A DNA stretch of 64,000 bases, from contig JAGTJL010000014.1 in assembly GCA_020746875.1 (NCBI GenBank), forward strand, positions 1,240,001-1,304,000, written 5' to 3'. Numbering within the stretch: position 1 is the stretch's first letter; each line of letters starts with the position of its first letter. This stretch comes from Rhexocercosporidium sp. MPI-PUGE-AT-0058 (lineage: Eukaryota > Ascomycota > Leotiomycetes > Helotiales). The notes under the pieces were generated by a model that did not search any database, was not told the origin of the DNA, and saw nothing but the letters and a program-made list of their open reading frames with translations. Position numbers and translations under genes: made by a program. Below are positions 20,234-31,618 of this stretch, in pieces.

Positions 20234-22027
20234 ATGGGTTTCGATAATCTGATGATGAAGCTGGACGAGACCGTCACCAGCGTCCTTGGGGAGTGGGACA
20301 TGTACTCTTCAGCTCTCTTCGCAATCGTCATATCCGCTTTTATCTACCAAGTCTTTTCAGCTCGAGATCCAGATGCCCATCCTATGCTACTGGCGAGACA
20401 GGCACAAGCTTCTCCAGTTCGACAAGAAGGCGAATCGGCTGTCTTCCGATCCCATTCTGCGCCTCACGGAATTCCTCTAAACGCCGGGTTGAACATCAAA
20501 GATCCAGGAGACTCGAAATGGGCCAGAGGCCGTGATGGAGACTTGAGAGATGTTTGGAGAAGGGCTGTGGCTGGAGGTCTGGACCGAGAAGGAAAGGAGA
20601 CTGGCGAAGTGGGAAGACTATTAACGATCCTTGGCTCCGAACAAGTAGTTGAACATAATCTAGGTATGTGGTTCTCCTCATCAAATCAGTTGAGGTACTA
20701 ACTTTAGAAGCTGATATTACCCGACAAATCAACCTCATCGGACAGAATATCAAACAAAATGGTGGAAAGAATGTGGCAATATACCTCCCAAATTCAATCG
20801 AGTTCCTTGCAACTCTCTTTGCCTGCGCATTCTACGACTTAACCGTTACACTCGTACCATACGACCAGCCTATTGAGAAGATCATTTCCCTACTTCACAA
20901 GGCCAAGGCAGATACTGTCGTAGCGGCTGTAGGATCATTCCCATTCGATGTCATTACCAAGAGCTACCCTGCCCTCGAACAACTCATCTGGGTGGTTGAT
21001 GAGGGGAGCAGACATATGGACTGGAATGAGGTACCAAAGGGAACTGGAGGAGCTGTCAACGTTTCCACTTGGTCCGAAATTGTTCAAGATCAAGAACCTA
21101 ATGCCGGAACGCAATTACCAGCTCTTGACAAGACGTCCGTTCCGAAGAAAGTACTAGCTTTCTGGCCATCGGGAGAACTTGTTGAATTTACTCACGCCAA
21201 TATCATTGCTGGGATCGCTGGCCAACTTACTTCGGTCCCAACAACACAGCGAATCACTCATGCAGACCTGTTCCTCCCTGTGGATTCTTTCTCGACAATG
21301 TATCCTCTAGTCTTGACGCTCTCCGCACTCTACTCGAATGCCTCTGTAGCGCTGAACTCAGTGGCTGGGGAAAGCCCTGACTTGGTTCTGGCCACTCAAG
21401 GCATTGCTCCAACCATTATTGTGACATCGGCAAGCACTCTTGCCAAGACACACACTGAAACAGCAGGAAAGCTGAATACATCGATATACAACATCGTCCA
21501 CTGGTTCCAGACCAGAGTACTTGTTCAAGATGGTGTTATGCCACTTGCATCAATGTTTTCTCGCATGTACGACTCTCTGCGCCCGGCTATTGGAAATACT
21601 CCAGGAAAGTTGCGTCTCATCTATGTTTCGGAGCAAGCTGGCGTCAAATCCACTCCTTTGAGCTCCCAGATGTTGTCTGACCTGAGAATTTATACTGGAT
21701 CCCGTATCATATATGCTCTCACTTCCGCAAAAGTGGCTGGAGCAGTGACCCAAACTGGTTTATACGATTACAGGGTTGGCAGTGATCCCGAGACACGGTC
21801 GCATTTTGGCGCTCCAGTTACCAGTGTAGAGCTATTTTTCAGAGACAGCAAACTACACAAGACGACAGACACAGCTTCTGCTGGAGATGTAAGTTATTCA
21901 CCATTGATGCGGAATCTAGCTAATGCTTTCGCAGGTATTTGCTCGAGGCCCAGCTGTTGTTGGTGGAGAAGCACCATTAGGTGTCAGTGGAAAGATCAGA
22001 GAGGACCATACCTTGGCCTTGCTGTAA
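20234..22027 (+). CDS. Degenerate AMP-binding (ANL superfamily-like) membrane-anchored protein
   Basis: 567 aa from three exons: 20234-20663, 20708-21888 and 21935-22027. The introns are 43 and 46 nt, phase-consistent, with GTATGT and GTAAGT donors. The N terminus has a hydrophobic anchor around residues 25-45 (ALFAIVISAFIYQVFSA). The rest follows an AMP-dependent synthetase/ligase N-lobe: NVAIYLPNSIEFLATLFACA, DLTVTLVPYD, and a tail VFARGPAVVGG. The ATP-binding signature normally written YTSGTTGxPKG reads FWPSGELVEFTHAN, so the Thr/Gly-rich loop is missing. The protein stops before the C-terminal swivelling domain. Similar short, degenerate homologues are annotated in other fungi as acyl-CoA ligase-like, but ordinary adenylation is unlikely. 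Role unknown; frame fully intact. Confidence 0.8.
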
Positions 22028-22522
22028 CGAATTAGATGACGAGACGATGTTACAATATCATGACTATTAAGCACTCTGGTCTTTCTTGCTTTTTTTCGCC
22101 CGTCACAATGCCAAGCTTCCAGTGGTGACTTTCGCTGACTCGCAAATCTCACCTTTCATCGTTTATGTCTTTTAGCTACATGCTTTTCACTTGATGTCGC
22201 ATCCACTTTTTGGCCAACTAGAAGATCTCCATAACTAATCAGGGGCTCGGCTACGTGCTTTAGTGGGCATGGCTTGCTCTCCGAGAGGAAAATATCTAAT
22301 TTCGGAAAATCGACCAAGGCAAATAATAAAATAATAAAGCAGGTGATGTCCAGCTCCAAGGAGAGCCTCAGTTTTAGCCCTTGCCGTTCATTTGTCGATT
22401 TCCTCATCGTTGTTGCCTGCATTTGAAATTCGTGTCTGGATTATCTGTAACTGTGCTACCCGCCTGCCTACGTATTTATCTTTGAGAGTGGCTTTTCGTT
22501 CGAATTTTCTTGGATTCGCAGC
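22028..22522. other. Intergenic, no gene seen
   Basis: 3' flank of the AMP-binding gene and upstream flank of the sulfotransferase pseudogene. No coding content is recognised. Confidence 0.4.
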
Positions 22523-24082
22523 ATGCTTTTAGTATTAATTATAATTCTCTTCTCAGTGGTAACAGCCGGAACCGAAATATTCTTCAAATCCACAGCTTTT
22601 GATCGAGGTAAATATGGACCTTATCCCCACTGAAGATACGTTACGAACCTCATCTCATCTCACCTCGCCATAACATTCAGGAGTCGAATCCAAGATGTGA
22701 CAATGGACTGTACGTTATGACAAGTCTGCGAGGTGACAAAGTCGAACCCAAATGGAAGAGTCCGATGATCCATGACACGAGTGGAAACCTCGTGTGGATG
22801 GATCCCAGTCATGGAGAGACATTTGGTCTTTCTGTGCAAAGATACAAAAAAAGAGACTACTTAGCATTCTGGGAAAGGAATGACTCGCTTAGGCATGGGG
22901 AGGGTACTTATATCATGGTGAGATTCCTCAGCCGTGCATACCATTTGGTAAATTAAAAAGTTCAGCTGGATTCATTGTACAAACAAGTCTACAACTTTAC
23001 GGCCGGAAATGGGAGACTAGGCGTTTTCCACGATTTCACCATCACAGAGCACGGAACCGCACTTCTAACCCAGTATCGTTATGAGGAGGGCGGTTGGGGC
23101 ATAGGTCTCCACCCCCAGAGCTACATCTGGGATTCCGCCTTCCAAGAAATCGACATCGAGACTAGTGAGGTTCTTGTCGAATGGCACGCCTACGACCACG
23201 TCGACGTTAACAAGTCCGATTTCCCATCCGGCTCAAGTGGCCGTAATTAGTAAAGCGGATACGACTCCTTTCACATCAACAGCATTGACAAAGACTCACT
23301 TGGAAACTATCTCATCTCATCTCGCTACTATCAATGCCTGATGTAAATTTCAGGCGCCAATGGTTTCATCCTCTGGGAACTAGGCGGACGTCGGAACTCG
23401 TTCATAGATCTTTCGGAGGGCAACGCTACGAAATTCGGGTGGCAGCACGATGCAAGATGGACAGCTGATCATAGTGGCATGAGGCATCTTCGATAACGGT
23501 GCACGTTACAAACTCAAGCCCGAATTGATCACTCTCGCGGGATACATATCGCACTTGATTTCGTCACTATGACAGCCACCCTTGAAACCAGCTATGTCAA
23601 CCCCCGAAAGATCATCAGCGACTCCCAAGGCTCCATGCAAACACTTCCTAGTGGCAATGTTCTTATCTTATCGGGTACGGATATAACGCTGCGTGGACGG
23701 AATTCAGTGCTGGGTGAGAGGTGCTGGGTGAAAGGTGCTCTGTGATGTGCATATCGGGAGCCAGAAATTCTTTGATACGGGTGCGGTGCAGACTTATAAA
23801 GTGTTGAAATATCCTTGGGTGGGGAATCCGACGACGAGACCAAAGGTGCGCAGTCTGGGGGGTTGGGTATATGTTAGTTGGAAGGGGGCCACGGAGGTTA
23901 GGGCTTGGGTTTTGAAGGGTTTGGATGAAGCGGGTGGGGAGCTGAAGGATGAGAATGTGAGGGCTGAGAGGATGGGATTTGAGACGAGGCTGAATGTCGA
24001 TAGTCGGAAATGGAATTTTGTGAAAGCTGTTGCGGTGGATGTAGATGGAAAGGTGTGTGGAGAATTGGAAGCTGTTCCGTGA
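22523..24082 (+). pseudogene. Arylsulfotransferase (ASST) family pseudogene
   Basis: It resembles the fungal secreted arylsulfotransferase family (ASST beta-propeller). A signal peptide is visible from ATG 22523 (MLLVLIIILFSVVTAG), followed by FKSTAFDRGKYGPYP. Then come CDNGLYVMTSLRGDKVEPKW, LGVFHDFTITEHGTALLTQY, a degraded FHINSIDKDSLGNYLISSR, WELGGRRNSFIDLSEG with QHDARW, LDFVTMTATLETSYVNP with QGSMQTLPSGNVL, and a C-terminal block ending GKVCGELEAVP. One real intron (about 22,919-22,965) splices TYIM to LDSL. The gene is broken: tandem stops TAG-TAA at 23248-23253 inside the frame, a lost segment around 23,330-23,360, and several frame changes between 23,470 and 23,740. Clearly inactive as it stands. 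Confidence 0.75.
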
Positions 24083-25047
24083 CTTGTGAGGTAGGTATGT
24101 AATTTCCTAAGGAACCGTTCTCTTTGAAAGCGGAAATAACATTCACTTCCTGTCAATGTAATGTATCGCAAAGCTAACACATGAACTTTTAGAAGCCCAG
24201 AATTTCAACTCCATCCTCACATTGCAGTCCTCCAATCGGCTCGGCCTTTTTGTTTAACTTAGTGATGCTCGTCATAGTCGCAGTAGGCGTTTATTATCTC
24301 TACAAGTGTGTTGTTCGCAGAAGAGGATGTTCTAGACTTCAACAGTTTTGGGCATGAAGACATTACCCAGGACTCCAACATCCTTCCCCAGTATTAATGC
24401 CTCACGCCTCCTCACGTCTGTGCATCAGTTCAGACCACCGTCTAGGCCGGGCTCACCGACCCGAGCATCTGTTCGCGTATGTTATAGATTTTCCTTGTCA
24501 CTCAAGACTTGCAGAAGCGCCAAAAGGAGGACGTTTAACATACTAAGCAGTAAGATTTCTTACCTTTCTCTGTCTTTCGTGCTCGTACCCGTTCAGTAGC
24601 CGTTCGTTTCAGCGCTCCGTCCCAGGTCTGGATCTCGATTGTGAAACATTGGCAGGCTCAGATCTACCCTTCCGCTCGAAACATCAATTCCCGCGTTCCT
24701 AGCCCGCAGATCGTGAACCAATTGACCGGGTGATGTGTTCATCGCGCATGTTTACTTTCATATTGGCCGAAGGATGTTGATTTTCGAAATGAAGGGTTTG
24801 AGTCTCGAGCTTATTTCGGCATGTGCACTATTCATAGGTTCGCAGATTGGTGTTTGAATTTGGCGACGACATCATAGTAATGCTTACTCGAACAGTGACT
24901 TCAATGAGTATGTCGCAAATGGTGGCAGTGGGCCTAGCTCTGTGCTAATATATCGGTTCAGCATAAAGATGGTTGACTGCACGACCCAATCCTTCGAACT
25001 GTCTATATATTGAAAATTTTCAGTCAGACAGTACTCCACCTTTCGCC
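24083..25047. other. Intergenic, no supported gene
   Basis: About 965 bp between the sulfotransferase pseudogene and the GPCR gene. A hydrophobic fragment near 24,255-24,300 (FNLVMLVIVAVGVYYLYK) may be a decayed membrane-protein scrap, but it has no context. Confidence 0.35.
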
Positions 25048-26499
25048 ATGCTGGACCTCGCAGTCGCTGTGCCCACGCTGGTGGGAAGTTTCCTGTCGAT
25101 GCTCGCAGCTGGCTCGGTGTTTATCTGCTATCTTGTTCTCCCGCCGCAGAAGCACTTCAGACACACTCTTATCATGAATCTGGCTGGCGCAGGTAAGTCG
25201 AGCAAATTATTCCTCAATTTCACTTACTAGACTTTTGTCTTTAGACTTCTTCAATGCCCTCAACAACAGTATTTCTGGGTCCTACATCATACTACACAAA
25301 CGCATTCCAGAAGGCTCGGCATGCATGATGAACGGATGGATTGGACAGTTGACGGTCCAGGTAAGCTCAGCTCAGTTTTAGGAAAACGCGAGACAAACTA
25401 ACAGAAATAGACGACTGAATTTTCAATCTTGTTAATCACCATCGCAACGGTCATCACGCTTCGGAAGTGGAATTATAAGCCGAAAGCAGACAAGACTACC
25501 AAACGAATAATCACTTGTTGTACATGGATTGTCCCATTAACCACAAGTATGAAGACATTCTCTGATCATGAAATCCTTTGATAAGTGCTGATGGTCCAAC
25601 AGGCAGCACTGGACTTTCTATGGATGCCTACGTGCCGGTCAGTGGCAATTGGTGTTGGCTCAATGCAAAACCAGCCATCCTTCGCTACGACCTGGGTCAC
25701 ATTTGGCGCATCACCATCATATCCTTCACGATTTGCCTTTACGCATACCTCTTCATATACATCCATCGACACTTCGCCTCCCTCCGTTCAAATGAATCTA
25801 CGAACTCCTGTGAACATATGTCTGAGTCGTCAGGCGAGTCGGGTCGCAGTGGTATTACTATCTATGAGGAATTCGAGATCGTAGACGAGCCGTTCGACCC
25901 TTGGTGGGATGTCCAAATCCCCGCCTCAGAAATGGAATATTTCGACTTAGCCCCCTCAAGAGCAAACGAGTCGAAAGAAGTCGCTCCTTCAGCACCACCT
26001 GCTCCACTCGAAATTATCAAGCAGAACTTCCGCCAAAACCACTACGGCTCTCGATCCGAGTTCAACAAACCTAGCGAGTCAATACCACTCCTCAAAACCC
26101 GCGATCCACTCGCCATAGTCCGACGACCACCGCCCCCCACCGTATCGACCACTATTGAAGTCACACCTTCGGCAGCGGCGACACTCTGGTCTAGAGAGAT
26201 GTATATCCAGAAACTTCTTCTGTTGAATGCGTATCCTATCGCGTATGTCATCCTTTCGATCCCGGGGATAGCAAATCGCTTTGCGGAATTGAGTGGCACC
26301 ATGTTCGGGGATTGGCGATCGCGCAGGCGAGTACGCAATTTGTTGGGTTGGCGAATACTTGTAAGTCCTCCACAAGCTTTGAATCATTCCTGCTGCGTGA
26401 AAACTATTCTCCTTGGAAGGAAAATAGTATTTGCTGATTACCTCAACAGTGGTCTATGGTTACAATGAACGTATCTGGAGCCTCACAAAGCTCTGGTGA
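25048..26499 (+). CDS. Git3-like seven-helix G-protein coupled receptor, frameshifted near the 3' end
   Basis: This is a fungal nutrient/cAMP-type receptor of the Git3/GPR1-like class, acting at the plasma membrane upstream of cAMP signalling. Exons: 25048-25192, 25245-25360, 25411-25546, 25603 onward. Visible helices include LAVAVPTLVGSFLSMLAAGS, FFNALNNSISGSYIILH, FSILLITIATVITL, WIVPLTT, WRITIISFTICLYAYLFIYI, and after a long loop LLLLNAYPIAYVILSIPGIA. The third cytoplasmic loop is long and Ser/Pro-rich (about residues 180-300), usual for this class. After MFGDWRSRR the frame reads nonsense, but the next frame carries the expected STQFVGLANT. A final intron (donor GTAAGT at 26360) then leads into LVYGYNERIWSLTKLW and TGA at 26497. 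So about one base is missing or extra near 26,320-26,335. Either the receptor has lost its last helix in this strain or the sequence has an error. Confidence 0.75.
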
Positions 26500-26521
26500 A
26501 TGAATAAGCGAACTCGAGTAA

Positions 26522-26953
26522 TCAATAACCAAAAGCGAAGCGAAAACCAAATCCCCGGATCTTAGCACCGCGAGTCAGACCCATCCACAACCTCAACCTC
26601 AACCCCAAAATCACCGCTCGGAAACAATAGAAACAATAATGCCCTACTATACATATCCCATCAAATACCCCAATAAACGCTCCACATGAAACATAAATCC
26701 ATAGTCCATACCGATGACGTAACATAGTACAATTTTCAATTCGGCGCTCAAGACGGAGGACTCGATCCATCTTCAGCGAACCTAAGCGCCACAAGTCAGC
26801 CACGACCACGACCCCTGCAGCTGAATCTCCACATCTCCTATTCGAGCTGTCACCAGGCCCTCCTGGACTATTTATATCGATTGATTTGCTTATCGGCGGT
26901 ATTGGTGTCGGGGGTGAAGGCTGAGTGATTTTGTCTTTGAAGGTTGCACTCAT
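26522..26953 (-). CDS. Hypothetical small membrane protein
   Basis: Not recognised. The 143-codon frame lies tail-to-tail with the GPCR gene. It has a Pro-rich N terminus, a basic segment KMDRVLRLERRIENCTMLRH, then a hydrophobic stretch of about 35 residues (IYVSCGAFIGVFDGICIVGH, then YCFYCFRAVILGLRL) that would make one or two membrane passes. A short intron may interrupt the region before the basic segment. It could also be chance open sequence. Confidence 0.35.
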   Translation of the reverse strand: MSATFKDKITQPSPPTPIPPISKSIDINSPGGPGDSSNRRCGDSAAGVVVVADLWRLGSLKMDRVLRLERRIENCTMLRHRYGLWIYVSCGAFIGVFDGICIVGHYCFYCFRAVILGLRLRLWMGLTRGAKIRGFGFRFAFGY

Positions 26954-27141
26954 TGGTGTGTCAGGATGTCAGCCATTTTGGAGAATGCTACGGCTGTGAG
27001 GCTGAGACATGTCGTTGAGGAAGGATAAGAGAGGTCTTTATCCCATCTTCCTTTTCTTCTGCCTTTGGAGTGTGTGTTTTCTGCTGTTATGAGCATCGTC
27101 AACCAGCTCTACTGGAATCTCCACTCAAATTCTGGATCAAA

Positions 27142-27691
27142 ATGGCAACGTCTATCTCAGTAAGTCTTCGACTTCGTCCCTCGCTTATTCTTCTGAATGA
27201 AGGATATGTTCACATACTAAACTAACACAACCCAGTCAAACTCCTCCTCAGAGAAACTCTGGCCCTCACCCTACTCACCTACAGCAACTCTCTCAACAGC
27301 CACAACCATCGCCCAACCAACATTCACCCAAACGCGCTACTCGATCCAAAGTAAACCTCATGAGATACGTACTAAATCGCCTAAGCCACGATCAGGGAGT
27401 AAGTCTCCGGAAATCCCGAAGACGAAGACGCAAGATTTGAGGAGTGGAGAGATGGAGGAGAAGAGAGTAAGGCTTTGGCCGGCGCCGTATTCGAAGGTTG
27501 TGGTGGTGGGGGACGGGGCGGAGGGCAGGATGGGGAAAGTGAGGGGGGAAGAGGAAGGGTTGATGAGACGCCAGAGCCGGAGGGTCAGAAAGGGGCTGGG
27601 GTGCATCCGAAGAAGCGGTTTAGTTGGAGGCGATTGCTGTGTTTTGGAGGTTCTAAGTGAAGTGTCGAGTCGGTATCGGTGGAATCGATGA
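27142..27691 (+). CDS. Hypothetical small basic protein
   Basis: Not recognised. Exon 1 is 27142-27159 (MATSIS); an intron starts GTAAGT at 27160, has a CTAAC branch site and ends CCCAG at 27235. Exon 2 starts 27236. Splicing keeps frame: Ser/Thr-rich N terminus, an R-Y-S-I-Q-S-K patch, a Lys/Arg/Pro-rich middle (TKSPKPRSGSKSPEIPKTKT), then KRVRLWPAPYSKVVVVG. After about 27,530 two frames compete: one ends at 27691, the other ends KRFSWRRLLCFGGSK at 27660 and looks more protein-like. An extra small intron or a frameshift may therefore exist. The first splice is well supported; the 3' end is uncertain. Confidence 0.45.
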
Positions 27692-29084
27692 ATTTTGTAT
27701 GTTGTGCTTGGATGTTTGAATAGTAGAAAAATTTCGCGCGTCTAAGAGCCTCGTTGATTCAGCAGACTTCATTCACCTTGTGGTAGTACGTGGAGATATA
27801 CTGCGTCTTCATAATAGCTAAGTGAACTTGCTCTCGAGTCTTGAGCCCAGGACATACGATGCCTAGGGCTGCCATTTGAGGATCCTTGGTCAATCATCCT
27901 AGAAATCTGTGAGACATTGGACATAAATCTCGTCTATAAATTACAACAGAAGCCAATTTTAACACCAGATAGGCTAGTCTCGAGTCGCGAGCCTGAACAA
28001 TGTTTGCCTGTTTTCAAAGCTCACTAGCATCGGTCGGTAGGTTTCGTCACTCGCTTAATTGTTTAGTCCAGTCTACCATTTTTTACTACCTCATCCCTTC
28101 CTCGGTTCCTTACCTTTCACTTCCTTAAGCTTTTACCACAAAACACTCCTCGGGAGGCTTCGAAGTTAGCCCGCATGAGACACGTCTTCCAAGGTGTGGA
28201 ATGGCGACAGTGAGTTCGAATTTTTGCGTTGATTTCGACGTCAAGATATACCTGCCCGAAGTCACCATGGCTGACACGAAGATAGTTGCAAGATCAATTC
28301 GAAGGAAAAGCATTAGTGCAAAATATAGATTCACCATCATAAGATATAGTTTTCATGTAATTATTCTCAAAAATCTTCGGACGGGCGATATCTTCTGAAG
28401 TGATCGCGGGGTAATTGGCATATCTTGGCGTTAAAACTAGTTCAGCCACTTATACATACTTTGAATCAAAGACTTACTTTTCTTTCAGAATGTCGGCATT
28501 GAAAATAAACCATACATAGAGCGGATTAAGACTTGTATAGCTTTCGCGCTCCTGTGGATTTTCACTGATAGCTGACCATAATTGTCTATTGACTCCCATC
28601 GCGCAGGTTCCCTGTTCTTGAAGCGTTACCTCAAATTCGGTTGTGAATTACCTAGGCACGTTGAAGATGTCTATTTTTTCAAATCCAGGCTGAACTTATA
28701 TTTACAAAAACTTACTGCGATATCCATTTTCTTAAATCGGCCTGATCTTGCCACCACATGGAGATTATCCATCTGCAAGGGGGTTTTGTTGGTGGCGTGT
28801 GTCACGTGCACCAGTCAACCTCTACGTCGCGTCCAACTCTTCAACGATCAACACTCTGCTTCAATCGCTGTTAGTAGCTCAGCACGAGGCTCAAATATCC
28901 GGATATATACGAATTGTCATCACTTGGTGTGATTAAATCCGGTGGCTGATCCAATTGATGCCTTTGGGAGATTGGAACTCGGCCCATGTGAGGCGATGCA
29001 TGCGTCGTCCCGTCTCTACTACTACCCATCATGTCCTTGCCCGTTCATCACCGTTGGAAATGGTATGTTTCTCTCTCGTACTAA
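27692..29084. other. Intergenic, no gene seen
   Basis: 1.4 kb with only short overlapping frames on both strands. Nothing recognised. Confidence 0.4.
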
Positions 29085-31618
29085 GTGTTCGTTGGAGCCT
29101 TTACTGAATTGTGTAGCAAGTTGATCTGTGTTACGCGGCAAGGTGGTAGCAGAGGTCAATGGATAGTCTTGCCCTCGCACGTGGCAGGGAAGCACAGATC
29201 GTACCACACAACTAGATATCAACTCATCCACGTCAATCAAGACAAAATATCAAGATATGGTACCTTTCATAGCCCGTATTCAAGTCGCAAAGGGTTCAGT
29301 TCAACAACGGTTGCCAACGGAAAACCGCCGAAAAAGACAAAGGCTAAATCTACCACTCCATCAACCCCTGCAATCGTAATATCTCGAAATGCCAAACCAA
29401 AGGTGCAACCACGAGAGTATGTCCCTACAAAAGTTAGGTTGGCTCGCAAAGAAGGTGCCACTGAGGCTGCAAACCTAGCACCACCCGCTACCGAGATTGA
29501 AGCGGCGTGGAACGAACATACAATTCTCAAGGCAAATCATGCTGCCTCGATACGGGAGGAGCGCAGTGTCATTTCGCTGAAAATAAAAGATCTAGGTGGT
29601 CTTGCGTGGGGCAATCTGACTACCACAATACCCTGCCCCCGTGGTAAATTGAGCCAAGTCGGGATCAAGAGGGAATTTGGGGCTGCGAAATTCATTTGCA
29701 CTGGAATCAAAGATCCGGAGGTACGGAAACAAGTGGTCAAATGGGAAGAGAACGGCTGCAATCATCTTGAGGGTTCCTTCAGAAACATCTTGAACTTACG
29801 TGCCAAGATTGCAACACTACATGGATTTCGTAATTTCCTGGATTTCGAGGCTGCTGGTTCGATTACACAAAAGAAAATTCGCCATTATAAGATGCTGGAT
29901 GCTCAATCAGCTGTGGCATTTGTGGACGAACTACAAGTTCAGTTGCGACCGCTGATGGATTCATCTATGGGGAAACTCCGAGAGTTGAGCATGAAGGACG
30001 AACACTACAATGGACCCTAGGATGGTACAACACGAGCAAAACAGGCCTGCCAGGATGCAAGGTTGCTCAATCGGGAGACATATTGAATACTATCTCTCGA
30101 TTCAAACCGAAAAGACCTGCCCACGAGTCTATCACAAATCTGCCCAAGAATACTTCCCCTTGGATTCCACGATCGACAGATTGCTTGATGTGTGTGGTGA
30201 TACCCTTGGTGTAACATTCACCAAGTTGCCGCCAGAAAAAGCCAAGAGATCAAGCAACTGTACCTAGCAAAAGCGGTTGTTACCGTAAGTAAGCCAAAGG
30301 ACTTTCGAGTTTTTGTGGTTCACGACACAAGTGAGGGAATTAGTACTTTGTTGGGCGCCCTTTTGCTGGACCCCATGGATGAACGAGGGAAGCCCAAAGG
30401 AGGCCGAGAAGCGTGGTTTGGCGAGGTATGTACGAGAGTCATAAACAACATCAAATTGATCATACTCTTCTGGGCCAGACCGCTGATACAAGATAGATTG
30501 AATTTGAGATACATGAAATAAAGAAAGAGTTTCCTGCCATCTCGATAATGACTGGATTCAGTGCATTTCAACCTGGTAGCCCAAGGTTAATGACAGTTCG
30601 AGATGTACAGACGTTGGCGCATGAACTTGGTCATGCAGTACAAGATTTCACTCGCTGCCTTTACGCACTGCCCCGAGACTCGGTTGAGATACCGAGCATT
30701 ACCGTTGAAAGAATTGTGTCTGAACCAAAGGTTTTGCGTAGCTTATCATCCAACTACATCTATGAACGCCAAGAGTATCTTGAAGCCTGGTTGGAGTCAG
30801 GTAAACCTTTACCATCAAAGCAAGCGCCACTCGACTTGTTGGAGTCACTCTCTAATTCATTCAAGAAAAACGAACTCACAAGGTTACAAGAATTCCTTTG
30901 GATGTTAAAATTTGACCTTACCGCCCGCAGCTATACGCAAGAGATGCTTGAAAATGTAGATCTAGGTGTCGATTGTCAAAGGATACTGAGTGAGTCAACG
31001 GGAGTTTGTGGCACCGACGGCTCTAAGCTGGGGGAAGGGAAGAACAATACATATATATTCCATCAGGGACTCGAACACTACGTCACATCTTACTATTTCT
31101 ATCTTTTGTAAGTTGATTCTGAGCAAATTTTGACTAGATTCATGTCAGCTATTCAGGGCCAGCGTAACGCTAGTCTCTGCATGATTATGCAAGAGACTGC
31201 ACCGTGGCCGCACTTCACATCCAGACAACCCTTTTTCTACTATTTCCACGAAACAGACAAGTGTAATAAAGACTTTGCTAATCTCTATCAGTGCGATGGC
31301 GTGTGCAGAAGATGTCTTCCAGACATATTTCGCAAAAGATCCACTGAACCGTAAGAAGGTATTCGATTCCGGAAGCAATTCATGGAACATCGCGATGTAT
31401 TTCCTACACATGCACAAAGGGACGACTTCAAAAAGGACCCCCAGAAAGCCTAGCTGCTCTCCAGGTAGTTGCGGCTTTAGGGTAGATTAGAGAATAGCAT
31501 GGATGCGCTGGCCAAGTACTTGGGCAGGAAGCCTGACAGCAAGGCGTTTGTCGCATCATTGTCGACACGGCGTCTCAACCAACAGCGGCCTCGGGAGCGG
31601 GGTTTTGGACGAAAATGA
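29085..31618 (+). pseudogene. M3-family metallopeptidase (MepB/thimet oligopeptidase-like) pseudogene
   Basis: It matches the fungal M3 zinc oligopeptidase family, which trims short peptides in cytosol or mitochondria. From about 29,690: DPEVRKQVVKWEENGCNH, LNLRAKIATLHGFRNFLDFE, VDELQVQLRPLM; then in other frames EYFPLDSTIDRLLDVCG with TLGVTFTKLPP, and LLGALLLDPMDERGKPKGG. The zinc site HELGH is intact at 30620-30634 (VQTLAHELGHAV), followed by SVEIPSITVERIVSEPKVLR and, much later, AEDVFQTYFAKDPLNR and MDALAKYLGRKPDS. These pieces are spread over all three frames, with stops between them near 30,020, 30,265, 30,520, 31,110, 31,350 and 31,490; no consistent set of introns joins them. The first ~190 residues are Ser/Lys-rich and not recognisable as this family. 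Decayed. Confidence 0.75.
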
